Shown here in pieces: positions 43,828 through 52,318 of a DNA stretch of 64,000 nucleotides. Source of the DNA: Salinibacterium sp. PAMC 21357 (GTDB taxonomy: Bacteria; Actinomycetota; Actinomycetes; Actinomycetales; Microbacteriaceae); the NCBI RefSeq assembly GCF_000247645.1, contig NZ_AHWA01000004.1, positions 1,358,924 to 1,422,923 of the forward strand, written 5' to 3'. The notes below the pieces were generated by a model. It searched no databases. It was given only the letters and a program-made list of their open reading frames with translations, and was not told the origin of the DNA. Both the position numbers and the translations under genes were made by a program. Each line of letters begins with the position of its first letter. The stretch's first letter is position 1.

Positions 43828-43929
43828 TGGAGATCATCGTGGTCAGCGCAAGTCATCGCTGTCGCGCCCAGTCACCAGTTTTTCGCGGGAATTCGGGCAC
43901 TTCCGCATAACTCAGCGGGAACGGTTTTC

Positions 43930-43951
43930 GATTACGGATCAATAGGCCGGG
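43930..43951 (+). other. truncated att core
   Basis: 22 bp (GATTACGGATCAATAGGCCG and two more bases) match the start of the 47 bp core with one change; the T-arm and acceptor part is missing and unrelated sequence follows. It is the right-most trace of the element family in the window. Confidence 0.7.
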
Positions 43952-44017
43952 ACTCACAAATCGCCATCCTTATTGGCGGTGCGGCGGCCTCACGCTAGGC
44001 TGCTGCTTGGGAGAAAA

Positions 44018-44305
44018 ATGACTCACTTTATTTACGATACTGACAAGATTGGTGAGCTAGGGGGCAGCATCGAGCTCGCGGCACGAGGCATCGAGAGTGA
44101 CTTGATGAGACTAGAGCTTGAGTTGACCAAACTCGCTGGCACGTGGAGCGGCGAAGCGCAACTGGCATTCGAGAAAGCTCAGGCAGATTGGATGACGTCA
44201 ATGCGTGAGTTGGAACGCTTGATTGCGGCGGCCTCCGCTGTCTGTGACTTCGCGGTCGAGAAGTATGAGTCAACCGAGGACCTAATCGAGCAGGCGTTTG
44301 CATAA
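44018..44305 (+). CDS. WXG100 family protein
   Basis: 95 residues, all-helical hairpin with the WSG turn in LAGTWSGEAQLAFEKAQADW (about residues 44-63). It starts after GGGAG at ATG 44018, and a TAGGCT box lies at 43996. WXG100 proteins are small substrates or partners of type VII secretion. It is the first gene of a five-gene plus-strand cluster. No EccC-type ATPase or EccD is in the window, so any secretion machine must be elsewhere. Confidence 0.85.
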   Translation: MTHFIYDTDKIGELGGSIELAARGIESDLMRLELELTKLAGTWSGEAQLAFEKAQADWMTSMRELERLIAAASAVCDFAVEKYESTEDLIEQAFA

Positions 44306-44338
44306 AAGCTGACGCAAACCCTACGCGGAGTGATCACA

Positions 44339-44953
44339 ATGATTGATGAAAGCCTACGGCTGAGCCTCGCTCGGCTAAACGAACTTGAAGGGGGCCTCCG
44401 CGCGAGCGCTCGCGCAGGAGCTCCACGTGCTGTCGGTTCTGACAAACGGGGTGCAGTCACCATAGTGCTCGAGGGCGACCGGTTTCTGATCGAGATTGCG
44501 GACGACTGGGAAAGGCGTGTGGGTGCCTCCGGTATCGCTGCGAGTGCAGGTGAGGCGTTGAGCGACGCGACGACGGCGCGATTTGATGGGGGCGGGGCGA
44601 GTTTGGAAACTACTGAAATCGCCGAGTTAACTTTGCCAAATCCGCACGCTGATGCGAACGTTGTCCAGAGATTTGTTGATGAAAACAGAGCCGCTGATGA
44701 AGCAGTGTTTTCCGACGCGCTAGATCTTCTCGTTGAACGCGCTCGTTCAGCGGCGCGCAAGCGCATCAATCATCGCGGGCCTGCTGAGCTTGCAACTGTG
44801 CTGCTCGCGCCAGACGGCTCGGTTAACCAAATCGCGTTCGATGAGACCGCGGTGCAACACCGTGAAGGGCGCGACCTTGCAAGTGATGTGATGGCTGCTG
44901 TGTCGATTGGGCAGCAGGCCCTTCGAGTCCCTCTACTGGCGCAATCAGAGTAG
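44339..44953 (+). CDS. hypothetical protein, YbaB-like, of the WXG100 cluster
   Basis: 204 residues, acidic, mostly helical. GAVTIVLEGDRFLIEIADDWERRVG followed by a helix, and a second similar unit ELATVLLAPDGSVNQIAFDE followed by DLASDVMAAVSIGQQAL, recall the strand-strand-helix of YbaB/EbfC-like proteins that accompany actinobacterial type VII substrates. Both units are offered tentatively. ATG 44339 is preferred to GTG 44330 because GGAG is 11 bp ahead of it. 33 bp separate it from the WXG100 gene. Confidence 0.6.
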   Translation: MIDESLRLSLARLNELEGGLRASARAGAPRAVGSDKRGAVTIVLEGDRFLIEIADDWERRVGASGIAASAGEALSDATTARFDGGGASLETTEIAELTLPNPHADANVVQRFVDENRAADEAVFSDALDLLVERARSAARKRINHRGPAELATVLLAPDGSVNQIAFDETAVQHREGRDLASDVMAAVSIGQQALRVPLLAQSE

Positions 44954-44997
44954 GTCAGGCGAATGATGGAGCCGCGAAAAAACACACTACGGGCAGC

Positions 44998-45321
44998 ATG
45001 AGTATCGAAGTTGAGATAGATATTGAAGACCTCGGATCGGATTCTTCGAAGTGGTATGAATCTTCGCTGAAGTTGGCTGCTCTCGCGCAGGCATCCGCTA
45101 GTCGAGATTTGCCTGATTCCGCGTTCATGATGGCGGGATACCCGTTGGCGCAAATCTATCGCGGATATTTGAATACGGTGTCCGCTCTACTCCTTGATGG
45201 TGCTACTCAAAGCGACGACGTTTCGAAACTGCTCCGCAGCGCGGCCCGATCATATATCGAGGCCGATGAGTCTGTTGTAGACGAGGTCAGAGCGCTCTTG
45301 GCTGAAATCGACGGAAACTAA
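44998..45321 (+). CDS. hypothetical protein, EspC-like type VII target
   Basis: 107 residues, helical. SSKWYESSLKLAALAQASAS, then a loop, then DVSKLLRSAARSYIEADESVVDEV resembles the small EspC/type VII secretion target family: two helices with a terminal YxxxD/E-like stretch (YIEADE). The ribosome binding site before ATG 44998 is weak. It precedes the larger WXG-type gene by 10 bp. Confidence 0.55.
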   Translation: MSIEVEIDIEDLGSDSSKWYESSLKLAALAQASASRDLPDSAFMMAGYPLAQIYRGYLNTVSALLLDGATQSDDVSKLLRSAARSYIEADESVVDEVRALLAEIDGN

Positions 45322-45331
45322 AGGACACAGT

Positions 45332-46048
45332 ATGACCGGACAAGCGTTTCAGGCAGTCCAGACACTTGACAGGTGCTCGGAGGAGATCGCCAAACTGACA
45401 GGAGCTGTGAATTCCGCGCTGCAGTTCGTGCCGTCTTTTCTTCAAGACATGCTGGGAGAGATCTACGCGAAGTGGAACAGTTTCTGCGCCCTCGCGCAGA
45501 TGTTCTTCGACCGATGCGCGGAGGTTTTCGGATATGGCTTCGGAGATCCGGGGGCGCTGCGTGGACTCGCCGATGCATGGAGCGTGTCGACAGTCGAGCT
45601 TTTGGAACAGTCCGCAAAACTCATCAAGGCCGCTGACCTGCAAGCAGACACGACCTGGAACGGCCCGGCCGCGGGTTTGTATGTGCAAGCAACAGTCGAT
45701 CAAGATGAAGCGATCGCAAAGGTGAAGGAGAGCGCAAAAACCATGGGCCGCGCGCTCGAAAATCACGCGGGTGCAATCGAAGATTTCTGGGGAGATATCG
45801 TCAAAGGTTTTGTCGCCTTCCTGATTTCCTTGGCAGGCGTCGTGGTGACCGCGGTCGCACTGGTGCCGCCAGTGACACTGCTAGGAGTGGCCGGGTTGAT
45901 CCTCTCGGCTGCTAGCGCCGTCACTAGCGTGGTTGACCTGTTTGCTACTGAGCTCGAGAACCTTGAGAAATTCGCGGAGGACGCCAAACGGCTTGCTGTT
46001 GACGTTAGCGATAACCTCGCAGATCCTTGGCCAGCGCTTGTCAAATAG
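45332..46048 (+). CDS. WXG-type protein with hydrophobic C-terminus, putative effector
   Basis: 238 residues. The N-terminal 160 residues are helical with a WNG turn (ADTTWNGPAAGLYVQATVDQ, about residues 106-125) like the second half of a WXG100/LXG unit. Then come a long hydrophobic hairpin (GFVAFLISLAGVVVTAVALV and LLGVAGLILSAASAVTSVV, about 165-210) and an amphipathic tail. The hairpin could insert in membranes. It is directly followed by the multi-TM gene at 46109. Secretion and toxicity are inference. Confidence 0.6.
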   Translation: MTGQAFQAVQTLDRCSEEIAKLTGAVNSALQFVPSFLQDMLGEIYAKWNSFCALAQMFFDRCAEVFGYGFGDPGALRGLADAWSVSTVELLEQSAKLIKAADLQADTTWNGPAAGLYVQATVDQDEAIAKVKESAKTMGRALENHAGAIEDFWGDIVKGFVAFLISLAGVVVTAVALVPPVTLLGVAGLILSAASAVTSVVDLFATELENLEKFAEDAKRLAVDVSDNLADPWPALVK

Positions 46049-46108
46049 TGGTCTGATGGTGGGATTGAAAATCGAGACATACCGATTGTCGAATATTGGG
46101 GAACGCGC

Positions 46109-46630
46109 GTGAATACTGATCCGAATCTTCTGAACGTCAAGCGAATACTCGATCTTGCCGCGCCCCTGTCTTGGGCCTTGCTCGGAGTCGCCGTATTGGG
46201 CCTGATCGGGTATGTCGTGTTTTCTGGACTCTTCGGGACGGCTCTCGAGGCACGGATACCGGTGATTGTCGGTCTTGTGAGTACCAATGTATCTGCGGTC
46301 CTGCAGGTGGTTTTCGCCAATGCGGCAGTGAAAGCATTTCCTGCTGAGCGCGGGCTTCGGCTGAAAGCGCTGCTGGGAATTGTGGCCCCTGGCCTCCTCG
46401 GAGTGATTCTCTATGGCATTGGCTCACTCGCCGTTCGAATCGTGTTGCATGAATTCGACAGCATCGCCCAGGACTTCGTCTTCGGGTGGTTATTGATCGT
46501 CTGTGTGCCGATCGCGGTGTTCTTGTTTTATGCCGGGGATAAGTTGGCGCTGGTTGAGAAGAGATACGGCATCGATGGTGCCACCCAGCTTTACAATTTC
46601 CAGCTCGCGGCGGAGCTGCCGCACCGCTGA
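46109..46630 (+). CDS. multi-TM protein, paralogue 2
   Basis: 173 residues, four predicted spans, GTG start, VNTDPNLLNVKRILDLAAPLSWALLG onward closely like the gene at 41379. Sequence between the two diverges most in the second half (loops and last spans), while KAFPAERGLRLKALLGI and the tail VEKRYGIDGATQLY are kept. It lies 60 bp after the WXG-type gene with the hydrophobic hairpin. A role as membrane immunity or accessory protein is possible; no family is recognised. Confidence 0.7.
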   Translation: MNTDPNLLNVKRILDLAAPLSWALLGVAVLGLIGYVVFSGLFGTALEARIPVIVGLVSTNVSAVLQVVFANAAVKAFPAERGLRLKALLGIVAPGLLGVILYGIGSLAVRIVLHEFDSIAQDFVFGWLLIVCVPIAVFLFYAGDKLALVEKRYGIDGATQLYNFQLAAELPHR

Positions 46631-46708
46631 TGTGAGTGGCGATGGCCAGGGCTGTCTCGTTGTCCCTCGCACCGGACGACTATGACGTCCCTCGACCGAA
46701 TGCCGGGC

Positions 46709-47155
46709 TCACGGCCCTGCGTACTCCGAAACCACGGGCGACTCGGGTGTTCCGGAGATCTCGCAGACGAAAGACGACACGAATGTTTCGCCCGCGCTCG
46801 ATTCAGAAGTGCCATTGACAACGACCTCTAGCGCGCCATTAGTTTGAAGATGAACGATGAGGCCAGAAAGTGGCCCGGGTGTGAATGACGCTTCGGTGGC
46901 TTCCCCGCCGTCAACCATGTCGGACCGCAGCGACACGCAGGCGTCATAAAGCTGTTGGTTCGTCCAGCCTGCGACGGTTTCTTCCGCAGGAGGAGTCGAG
47001 GCGCTGGGTTGTGGGGTCGCACTGGCCGACGTTGAGGGGGGAGTGGATGTCGGAGTGGTGGTCGGTGATGAGCTTGACGACGTAGTGCCGCAACCGCACA
47101 GTGCAAAAGTGATTGCCACGAGAACAGCGGAAACCTTGATTGTGTTGACGACCAT
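46709..47155 (-). CDS. hypothetical lipoprotein with Ser/Thr/Pro linker
   Basis: 148 residues. Lipobox FALCGC, then a low-complexity linker of Ser, Thr and Pro (about 24-58), then a small domain with two cysteines (WTNQQLYDACVSLRSDM and SSFVCEIS). GAGGGGTG precedes the ATG. It is convergent with the membrane protein gene on its left. No known family. Confidence 0.7.
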   Translation of the reverse strand: MVVNTIKVSAVLVAITFALCGCGTTSSSSSPTTTPTSTPPSTSASATPQPSASTPPAEETVAGWTNQQLYDACVSLRSDMVDGGEATEASFTPGPLSGLIVHLQTNGALEVVVNGTSESSAGETFVSSFVCEISGTPESPVVSEYAGP

Positions 47156-47288
47156 ACAGACACACCCCTCTTGCCCCTAGTTTTCCTAAGCATATGTCAT
47201 TGATTGCGGAGTGGAACGATGCCGTATCGAGGAGCTCGTCAGCGCAGCTGCTCGGCGGTCTGACGGCCCACCCCTCGTCCGAGGTTGT

Positions 47289-48014
47289 CTAGCTGGCGTC
47301 AAAGATTCCGCGAGCAATTACTGCTACCCCGCCAAGTGAGGCGAGGACTAGGCAGAAGACTCTGGCTGCGCGTGTCGGCACCCAACGGGTCAGCAGCTGA
47401 CCGCCTAACAGCCCGGCGACAAGGGCCGTGATCGCAGCGATCCATTCAATGGATGACAGTGCGGGGGCAGTGCCTCGCGCAATCAAGGAAAGAGAGCCGA
47501 GTGTGGCGAAGTAGAACTGAACACTGATCGCAAACCGACGGTGCTCCCACTCGGAGGCGACCGCATACGCCGTGATCGCGGGCCCACCGACTCCGGCGAT
47601 CACGTTCATGAAGCCAGAGAGCGCTCCGGCGACCACTTGTCCCGGCCAGGCGCGCACGTGCGGCACTCGCTTGGCCAGCACGCTCAAGGCGAGCGCGAGA
47701 ATCACCAGTGATCCTGCCCCGATCTCGAGAACGTGGGATGGCAGCGAACGCGCCAAGAGGGCCCCGGGGATGACCGCGATCGCCGCGGCGCCAAGAAGGG
47801 GCAGCACGCGGCGATACTCAATATCTCGTACGTGGAATACGAAGACACTGAGCGCGGTCGCCACCCCGAAGATATTTGTCAGTACTACTCCCTGAACGGG
47901 GCCCAGAGCGAGAAGAAGCAGCGGGGATGCTACGAGAGCGAACCCCACGCCAGTGAGACGTTGGGTGAGCGCTCCGACCAGTACCGCGAGGGCAATCGTC
48001 AGAGCGCTCATCAT
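47289..48014 (-). CDS. TauE/SafE family exporter, probable sulfolactate exporter
   Basis: 241 residues, about eight spans, with the TSUP signatures GVGFALVASPLLLLALGPV and GFMNVIAGVGGPAITAYAV. TauE/SafE proteins export sulfonates and related anions. It is 12 bp after the aldehyde dehydrogenase in the yihV-yihT-dehydrogenase run, so export of 3-sulfolactate, the end product of this route, is the likely task, as in other sulfoglycolytic clusters. Confidence 0.8.
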   Translation of the reverse strand: MMSALTIALAVLVGALTQRLTGVGFALVASPLLLLALGPVQGVVLTNIFGVATALSVFVFHVRDIEYRRVLPLLGAAAIAVIPGALLARSLPSHVLEIGAGSLVILALALSVLAKRVPHVRAWPGQVVAGALSGFMNVIAGVGGPAITAYAVASEWEHRRFAISVQFYFATLGSLSLIARGTAPALSSIEWIAAITALVAGLLGGQLLTRWVPTRAARVFCLVLASLGGVAVIARGIFDAS

Positions 48015-48026
48015 TACGCTTCGTCG

Positions 48027-49466
48027 TTATAGCGTGATCGACGCATACGTAGTTTCGGTGAACTCTTCGATGCCGGCGTGGGACCCTTCGCGACCGAGGC
48101 CGGATTGTTTCACGCCGCCCATCGGGGCGAACACTACGGAGGGCAATGCTTCGTTGATGCCGATAATTCCGACATCCAGTCGTTCTGCCAGCGTCAAGCA
48201 GGTCGTCAGGCCCGCAGAGTAGACGTAGCCAGCGAGGCCCATCTCCGTTGCGTTGGCGCGTTCGACGACATCATCCACCGAGTCAAAACGGAAGATCGCG
48301 GCCGCCGGGCCGAAGATTTCACTCGTCGCCATGAGAGCGTCGTCTGGCACGTCGACGAGCAGCGTAGGAGCAACCCACGACCCTGCTTCGGGCAGATCAC
48401 GGCTCGCTGTGACGACTTTGCCACCCCGCGACACCGCGTCGGCGATGAGGCTCTCGACGGCAACCTTGCGGTCGTTGTCGATCACCGGGCCGAGATCGGC
48501 AACGTCGTCTCCGGTCGTTGCTCCGACGCTGAGCGCATCAACAGCAGCGACAAACTTGCTCACGAACTCTTCGTACACCGCGGAATGAACGTAGAAGCGA
48601 TTCGCGGCCACACACGATTGGCCGGTATTGCGAAAGCGTCCAAGCATGGCGCCAGAAACGGCTTTGTCGATGTCAGCGTCATCCATCACGATGAAGGCTG
48701 CGTCGCCGCCCAGCTCCAGCAGTGGTCGAATAATGCGACGGCTGGCCTGAACCATAATGTCTCGACCCACTTCGGTGGATCCGGTGAAGCTGACCGCGCG
48801 AACGTGCGGGTGATCCAAGATGGCGGATGTCGTGACACGAGCGGGGCCGTGAACGAGGTTGACTACACCAGCCGGCACTCCGGCATCCGTGATGCAACGA
48901 ATGAGTTCGGTCACGGCCAGTGGAGCTTTCTCAGAGACGCGAATCACCACAGTGCAGCCAGCGGCCAGTGCTGGCGCGAGCTTTCGTGCTTGGATCGAGC
49001 ACGGAAAGTTCCAGGGCGACAGGGAGGCGACGACACCGACCGGTCGGCGCAGAACAAGGTGACGTCGGTGCGACAACTCGTGGGCGGGGTATTCGCCACT
49101 CAGGCGCCGGGCTTCTTCGCCGAACCACTGAAAGTATTCGGCAGAGAACGCGATCTCACCGGCTGCTTCGGGTAGGCGCTTGCCTGCCTCGCGGGCAAGC
49201 AGCAGCGCTAGTTCGTCTGCACGTTCCCGGATGAGGCCCGCGGCCCGCAGCAAAATCTCGCCTCGAGCGCGCGCGGGTGTTGCTGCCCACGAGGGAAAGG
49301 CGGCATGGGCGGCGTCGGCGGCGGCGATCGCGTCGCTGGCGGCCGTGTCAGGCTCGGGGTAATCGACGCGTCCTACAAGCTCGCCGTTTGAGGGATCGAA
49401 GACCTCTTTTTGGGCGTCGCGTGTCTGCCAAATTCCGTTGATGAGAATGGTCGGATTCAGGGCCAT
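48027..49466 (-). CDS. aldehyde dehydrogenase, probable sulfolactaldehyde dehydrogenase
   Basis: 479 residues, ALDH superfamily of the succinate-semialdehyde type. Catalytic Cys is in FRNTGQSCVAANRFY, general-base Glu in LELGGDAAFIV, and the cofactor loop is FTGSTEVGRDI. ATG 49466 has AAGGAG in front; longer frames overlap the aldolase gene. In sulfoglycolysis, 3-sulfolactaldehyde made by the YihT aldolase is oxidised to 3-sulfolactate by such an enzyme. Position between aldolase and TauE supports this. No reductase (YihU type) is present, so the product should be sulfolactate. Confidence 0.82.
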   Translation of the reverse strand: MALNPTILINGIWQTRDAQKEVFDPSNGELVGRVDYPEPDTAASDAIAAADAAHAAFPSWAATPARARGEILLRAAGLIRERADELALLLAREAGKRLPEAAGEIAFSAEYFQWFGEEARRLSGEYPAHELSHRRHLVLRRPVGVVASLSPWNFPCSIQARKLAPALAAGCTVVIRVSEKAPLAVTELIRCITDAGVPAGVVNLVHGPARVTTSAILDHPHVRAVSFTGSTEVGRDIMVQASRRIIRPLLELGGDAAFIVMDDADIDKAVSGAMLGRFRNTGQSCVAANRFYVHSAVYEEFVSKFVAAVDALSVGATTGDDVADLGPVIDNDRKVAVESLIADAVSRGGKVVTASRDLPEAGSWVAPTLLVDVPDDALMATSEIFGPAAAIFRFDSVDDVVERANATEMGLAGYVYSAGLTTCLTLAERLDVGIIGINEALPSVVFAPMGGVKQSGLGREGSHAGIEEFTETTYASITL

Positions 49467-49507
49467 GAATTTGTCTCCTTGAGTAGTGGATCGAGGGCGC
49501 GTGAGCG

Positions 49508-50431
49508 TCAGCGGTTTCCGACGACGCGGTCCACGATCTCGACCAGCCGCTGCAGTCGCGGCACCGCGTCGGCCTCGAGTGAAGCCACAACGTCGGGGGC
49601 ATCGACGCAGGCACGCCAGACAGCTCGGCCAGCGAGGAAGCCTGATGCCCCGCCCTGACACGCGATTTCTACTGCACGCGGAAAGTCGTCTGCGGCAACG
49701 CCGCTGGAGAGCACGACCCAGGGTGAGGCGATTGCGTTACCGAGACGGATGCACTCTTCGAGCAGTTCAGCATCAGTTCCCAGGCCCTTCAGTGGAACCT
49801 CGGCCTTGTACAGATCTGCTCCGAGGCTGCCCAGTTCGTGGGCGGCGGCGTGAACGCCGGCGTTCCAGTCCCATTCGCCACCGTGGCGAGGAGCCTTGCA
49901 GACCGGCTCGATGATGCTGATGAGGTTTGCAGCTGTGCAGCGGCCGATGAAGTCGACGACCATGTCGACGCGTTCCTGCGCCGATTCATCTTCGCGGTAA
50001 ATCACGAGCAACTTGGCAGCGACAGCGCCTTGAGCCTTGGCGGCAACAAAGTCGACGCCCTCATCAATAATCTGGGCGGTAACGACTTCACCATTGCCGG
50101 GCACGAACTGGTCGGCGGCGATGATGGGCGCGCAGCCAGCCGCGACGACACCCTGCTCCATGGCGGCGTCCCAGACGAACTGGCGGTCCATCAGTACAGC
50201 GGAGGCGTAGGGGCTGAGAATCTTTGTGGCCTTGAGCTTGAAGTCGGTGAGGGTGCTGTCGGGCACGGCCGCGAGCACCTCTGCAGGCACCGATCCGTCG
50301 GAGTTGGCGGCCACGTCACCAGCAAACATGAGGCGCAGAGCTTCGCGTTGGTCGACGGCGAGCATCGCAAAGGCGCCTGACTCGCGTCGCAGCGGTTGCG
50401 TGGGGTCGGTCGGTGAGGTGGAGCTCGTCAT
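49508..50431 (-). CDS. yihT: 6-deoxy-6-sulfofructose-1-phosphate aldolase, YihT-like
   Basis: 307 residues. ESGAFAMLAVDQREALRLMFA, then LTDFKLKATKILSPYASAVL and AADQFVPGNG follow E. coli YihT closely, as do SIIEPVCKAPRHGG, GADLYKAEVPLKG (Schiff-base Lys) and PWVVLSSGV with GGASGFLAGRAVW. It cleaves sulfofructose-1-phosphate to DHAP and sulfolactaldehyde. Its ATG overlaps the kinase stop (ATGA), with AAAGG 6 bp ahead. LacD-type tagatose-bisphosphate aldolases are the nearest alternative but the neighbours favour YihT. Confidence 0.88.
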   Translation of the reverse strand: MTSSTSPTDPTQPLRRESGAFAMLAVDQREALRLMFAGDVAANSDGSVPAEVLAAVPDSTLTDFKLKATKILSPYASAVLMDRQFVWDAAMEQGVVAAGCAPIIAADQFVPGNGEVVTAQIIDEGVDFVAAKAQGAVAAKLLVIYREDESAQERVDMVVDFIGRCTAANLISIIEPVCKAPRHGGEWDWNAGVHAAAHELGSLGADLYKAEVPLKGLGTDAELLEECIRLGNAIASPWVVLSSGVAADDFPRAVEIACQGGASGFLAGRAVWRACVDAPDVVASLEADAVPRLQRLVEIVDRVVGNR

Positions 50432-51336
50432 TTCTGTGCCTTTCGAAGGAAAGCGATGGTTTCGTTGTGGTTAGGGATGGCAGAGCGGCCGTCGACGCCG
50501 CGGCAGGACAGCGCAGCGACGGCGTTCGCGTAGATCAGGGCGTCAGCCATGGGCGTTCCTTGCGTAATCGCCGCGGTGAGGGCGCCGTGGAAGACGTCGC
50601 CGGCACCGAGAGTGCTTCCGAAGTCGTCGACCGCGAAGCCAGGAGCAGAGTAGAAGTTGTCAGCAGAATCTCGCCCGATACTGCCCTCTGAGCCGAGCGT
50701 TGCGACAACGCTGAGGCTGGGAGTGCCGCGCAGAATTTCTTCGTGGGTGCCGTTGCCGTAGAGCTCGATGAGCTTTTCGAGGGGCGGCACATAGAGATCG
50801 ACGTCTTCTACTTTGCAGAGGCGAGCGGAAGGGCCAACGAGCGGGTTGCCCGCGTCGACGCTGATTCTCGGATGCTGTTCCCTCGGTACGTGGGCGAGTG
50901 CTTCGGCTACGGCGGGCCAGCCGAGGTGATCCACGTGGACCCACTCGGCGGCCAGGAGGCGTTCGCGGTTTTCTGCGCTGAGGTGCAGGGGAGCGACTTC
51001 GCGGGTCGCGATGCTTCGGGTCGCATCCGCATCGCTGCAGATGATGACGCTCGCCTGGGAGGCGCGATCAGTCTCTACTTGTAAGAGTTCGGCGGAGATG
51101 CCTTCTTCTTCGAGTCCGGAGCGGATGTAGTCGCCAACCTGATCGAGACCGATGGCGGCGATGAGCTCGACATCGAGCCCAAGGCGCTTCGCGGCAACGG
51201 CAGCGGTAGCGGCGGGACCGCCACCTCCGTAACGGATGGTGCTGGCGATGACGCGCTCGTCGGAGGCAGGCGTGCGGTCGACCACGGCGATCGCGTCGTA
51301 GGTCGCGGCGCCGACAAAAAGAACGGGCAGGGGCAT
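50428..51336 (-). CDS. yihV: 6-deoxy-6-sulfofructose kinase, YihV-like PfkB kinase
   Basis: 302 residues. PfkB fold with YGGGGPAATAAVAAKRLG (compare VGGGPAATAAVAAARLG in YihV) and the C-terminal ATP/anion motif GSTLGAGDVFHGAL, where Asp is the base. It phosphorylates sulfofructose at O1 with ATP. ATG 51336 is preferred to 51339 by spacing to AAAGG. It heads the minus-strand run yihV-yihT-ALDH-tauE, and the operator at 51385 lies 49 bp upstream. A ketohexokinase or ribokinase is excluded mainly by context. Confidence 0.85.
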   Translation of the reverse strand: MPLPVLFVGAATYDAIAVVDRTPASDERVIASTIRYGGGGPAATAAVAAKRLGLDVELIAAIGLDQVGDYIRSGLEEEGISAELLQVETDRASQASVIICSDADATRSIATREVAPLHLSAENRERLLAAEWVHVDHLGWPAVAEALAHVPREQHPRISVDAGNPLVGPSARLCKVEDVDLYVPPLEKLIELYGNGTHEEILRGTPSLSVVATLGSEGSIGRDSADNFYSAPGFAVDDFGSTLGAGDVFHGALTAAITQGTPMADALIYANAVAALSCRGVDGRSAIPNHNETIAFLRKAQK

Positions 51337-51384
51337 CATTGCCTTTCAGCTCGAGATGGGAGATGTGTGAATATTACCATCTAT

Positions 51385-51410
51385 TGTTGATTTAAGAACA
51401 TGAGTTGTTC
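51385..51410. promoter_or_regulatory. operator 1 of the sulfoquinovose locus
   Basis: Reads TGTT-N8-AACA-N5-TGTTC, with GAACA-TGAGT-TGTTC as an exact inverted repeat in its right half. It sits between the divergent starts of yihV (51336) and the DeoR gene (51462). The same arrangement, in the same orientation, occurs at 56941-56966 in the other divergent promoter region of the locus. Confidence 0.65.
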
Positions 51411-51461
51411 CGGGTTCCTCGTTTTTGTCTGGTTAACTTGTGAGGAGCTTTGAGGAGAGCA

Positions 51462-52256
51462 ATGGCGCAACGCGACGAGACTGAAGCGGCAGAGCCTGCC
51501 GCCCCCCGCAACGAACGAATTGTTGCGATGCTTCAGACACGGGGATTCGTTTCGGTTCGGGACCTCGCAGCACACCTTGACGTGTCAGAAATGACAGTGA
51601 GGCGTGATTTGCGCACTCTCGCGCAGCGAGACCTCATTCGTCTGGTGCACGGCGGAGCGGCGCTCACGCACGGCACACTTCGCACCCCAGACTTCGTCAA
51701 TCGAGCGGGAACAGAAAGCGTCGCCAAACGGGCGATCGCCGAGACCGCCCGCCGATACGTCAGCGACGGAGACACCGTCGCGATCGACTCCGGAACAACG
51801 ACCTTCGTATTAGCCGAGCGCTTGCACGATGCCTCGCCCCGCTCAATCGTGACGAACTCAATTCCCGTAGTGCAGCTGTATCTCGGGCGGCCGCAACAGA
51901 GCGTCGTGGTGCTTGGCGGCGCGGTGATCCCCGAGAGCCAAGCGATGGTGGGCTCCCTCGCAGTTTCTGGTGCTGAACAGCTGCGGGCGACGACCTTTTT
52001 CCTCGGAGTCGCAGCGGCGGACGCTCGCGGACTGTACGTCGAGACTGATTCTGAACGACCGACCAAACGCGCGCTTATGGATTCAGCCGACACCGTCATC
52101 CTCTTATGCGACGCCAGCAAATTCGCGATGTCGTCTCCCATCAGGCTCGCGACATACGACGACATAGATGTCATCATCACCGACGCTGAGCCGCCGGCAG
52201 ACGTGAGGCGTGCGGCCGAGGCGGCACAGACTGAGATTGTCATCGCCTCGTCCTGA
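51462..52256 (+). CDS. DeoR family transcriptional regulator
   Basis: 264 residues. N-terminal wHTH: RNERIVAMLQTRGFVSVRDLAAHLDVSEMTVRRDLRTL, then VHGGA. The C-terminal sensor domain (DeoRC) has DSGTTTFVLAERL, TNSIPVVQLY and VLGGAVIPESQAMVG. DeoR regulators bind sugar phosphates; E. coli YihW/CsqR of the sulfoquinovose operon is of this family. GAGGAGAG precedes ATG 51462. It is divergent from yihV with operator 1 in between, so autorepression and control of both operons are likely. Confidence 0.85.
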   Translation: MAQRDETEAAEPAAPRNERIVAMLQTRGFVSVRDLAAHLDVSEMTVRRDLRTLAQRDLIRLVHGGAALTHGTLRTPDFVNRAGTESVAKRAIAETARRYVSDGDTVAIDSGTTTFVLAERLHDASPRSIVTNSIPVVQLYLGRPQQSVVVLGGAVIPESQAMVGSLAVSGAEQLRATTFFLGVAAADARGLYVETDSERPTKRALMDSADTVILLCDASKFAMSSPIRLATYDDIDVIITDAEPPADVRRAAEAAQTEIVIASS

Positions 52257-52318
52257 GCAATCACGACACTCTCCTCGTGCGCTGGGGAGGTTCTTGCCGC
52301 TGTGCGCCGCAAGAACTC

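Noticed and set aside
18570..43929. An integrase or recombinase gene for the island
   Set aside because: I looked for tyrosine and serine recombinase motifs in the translated frames of all segments and found none. The claim is therefore restricted to att structures without a local integrase.
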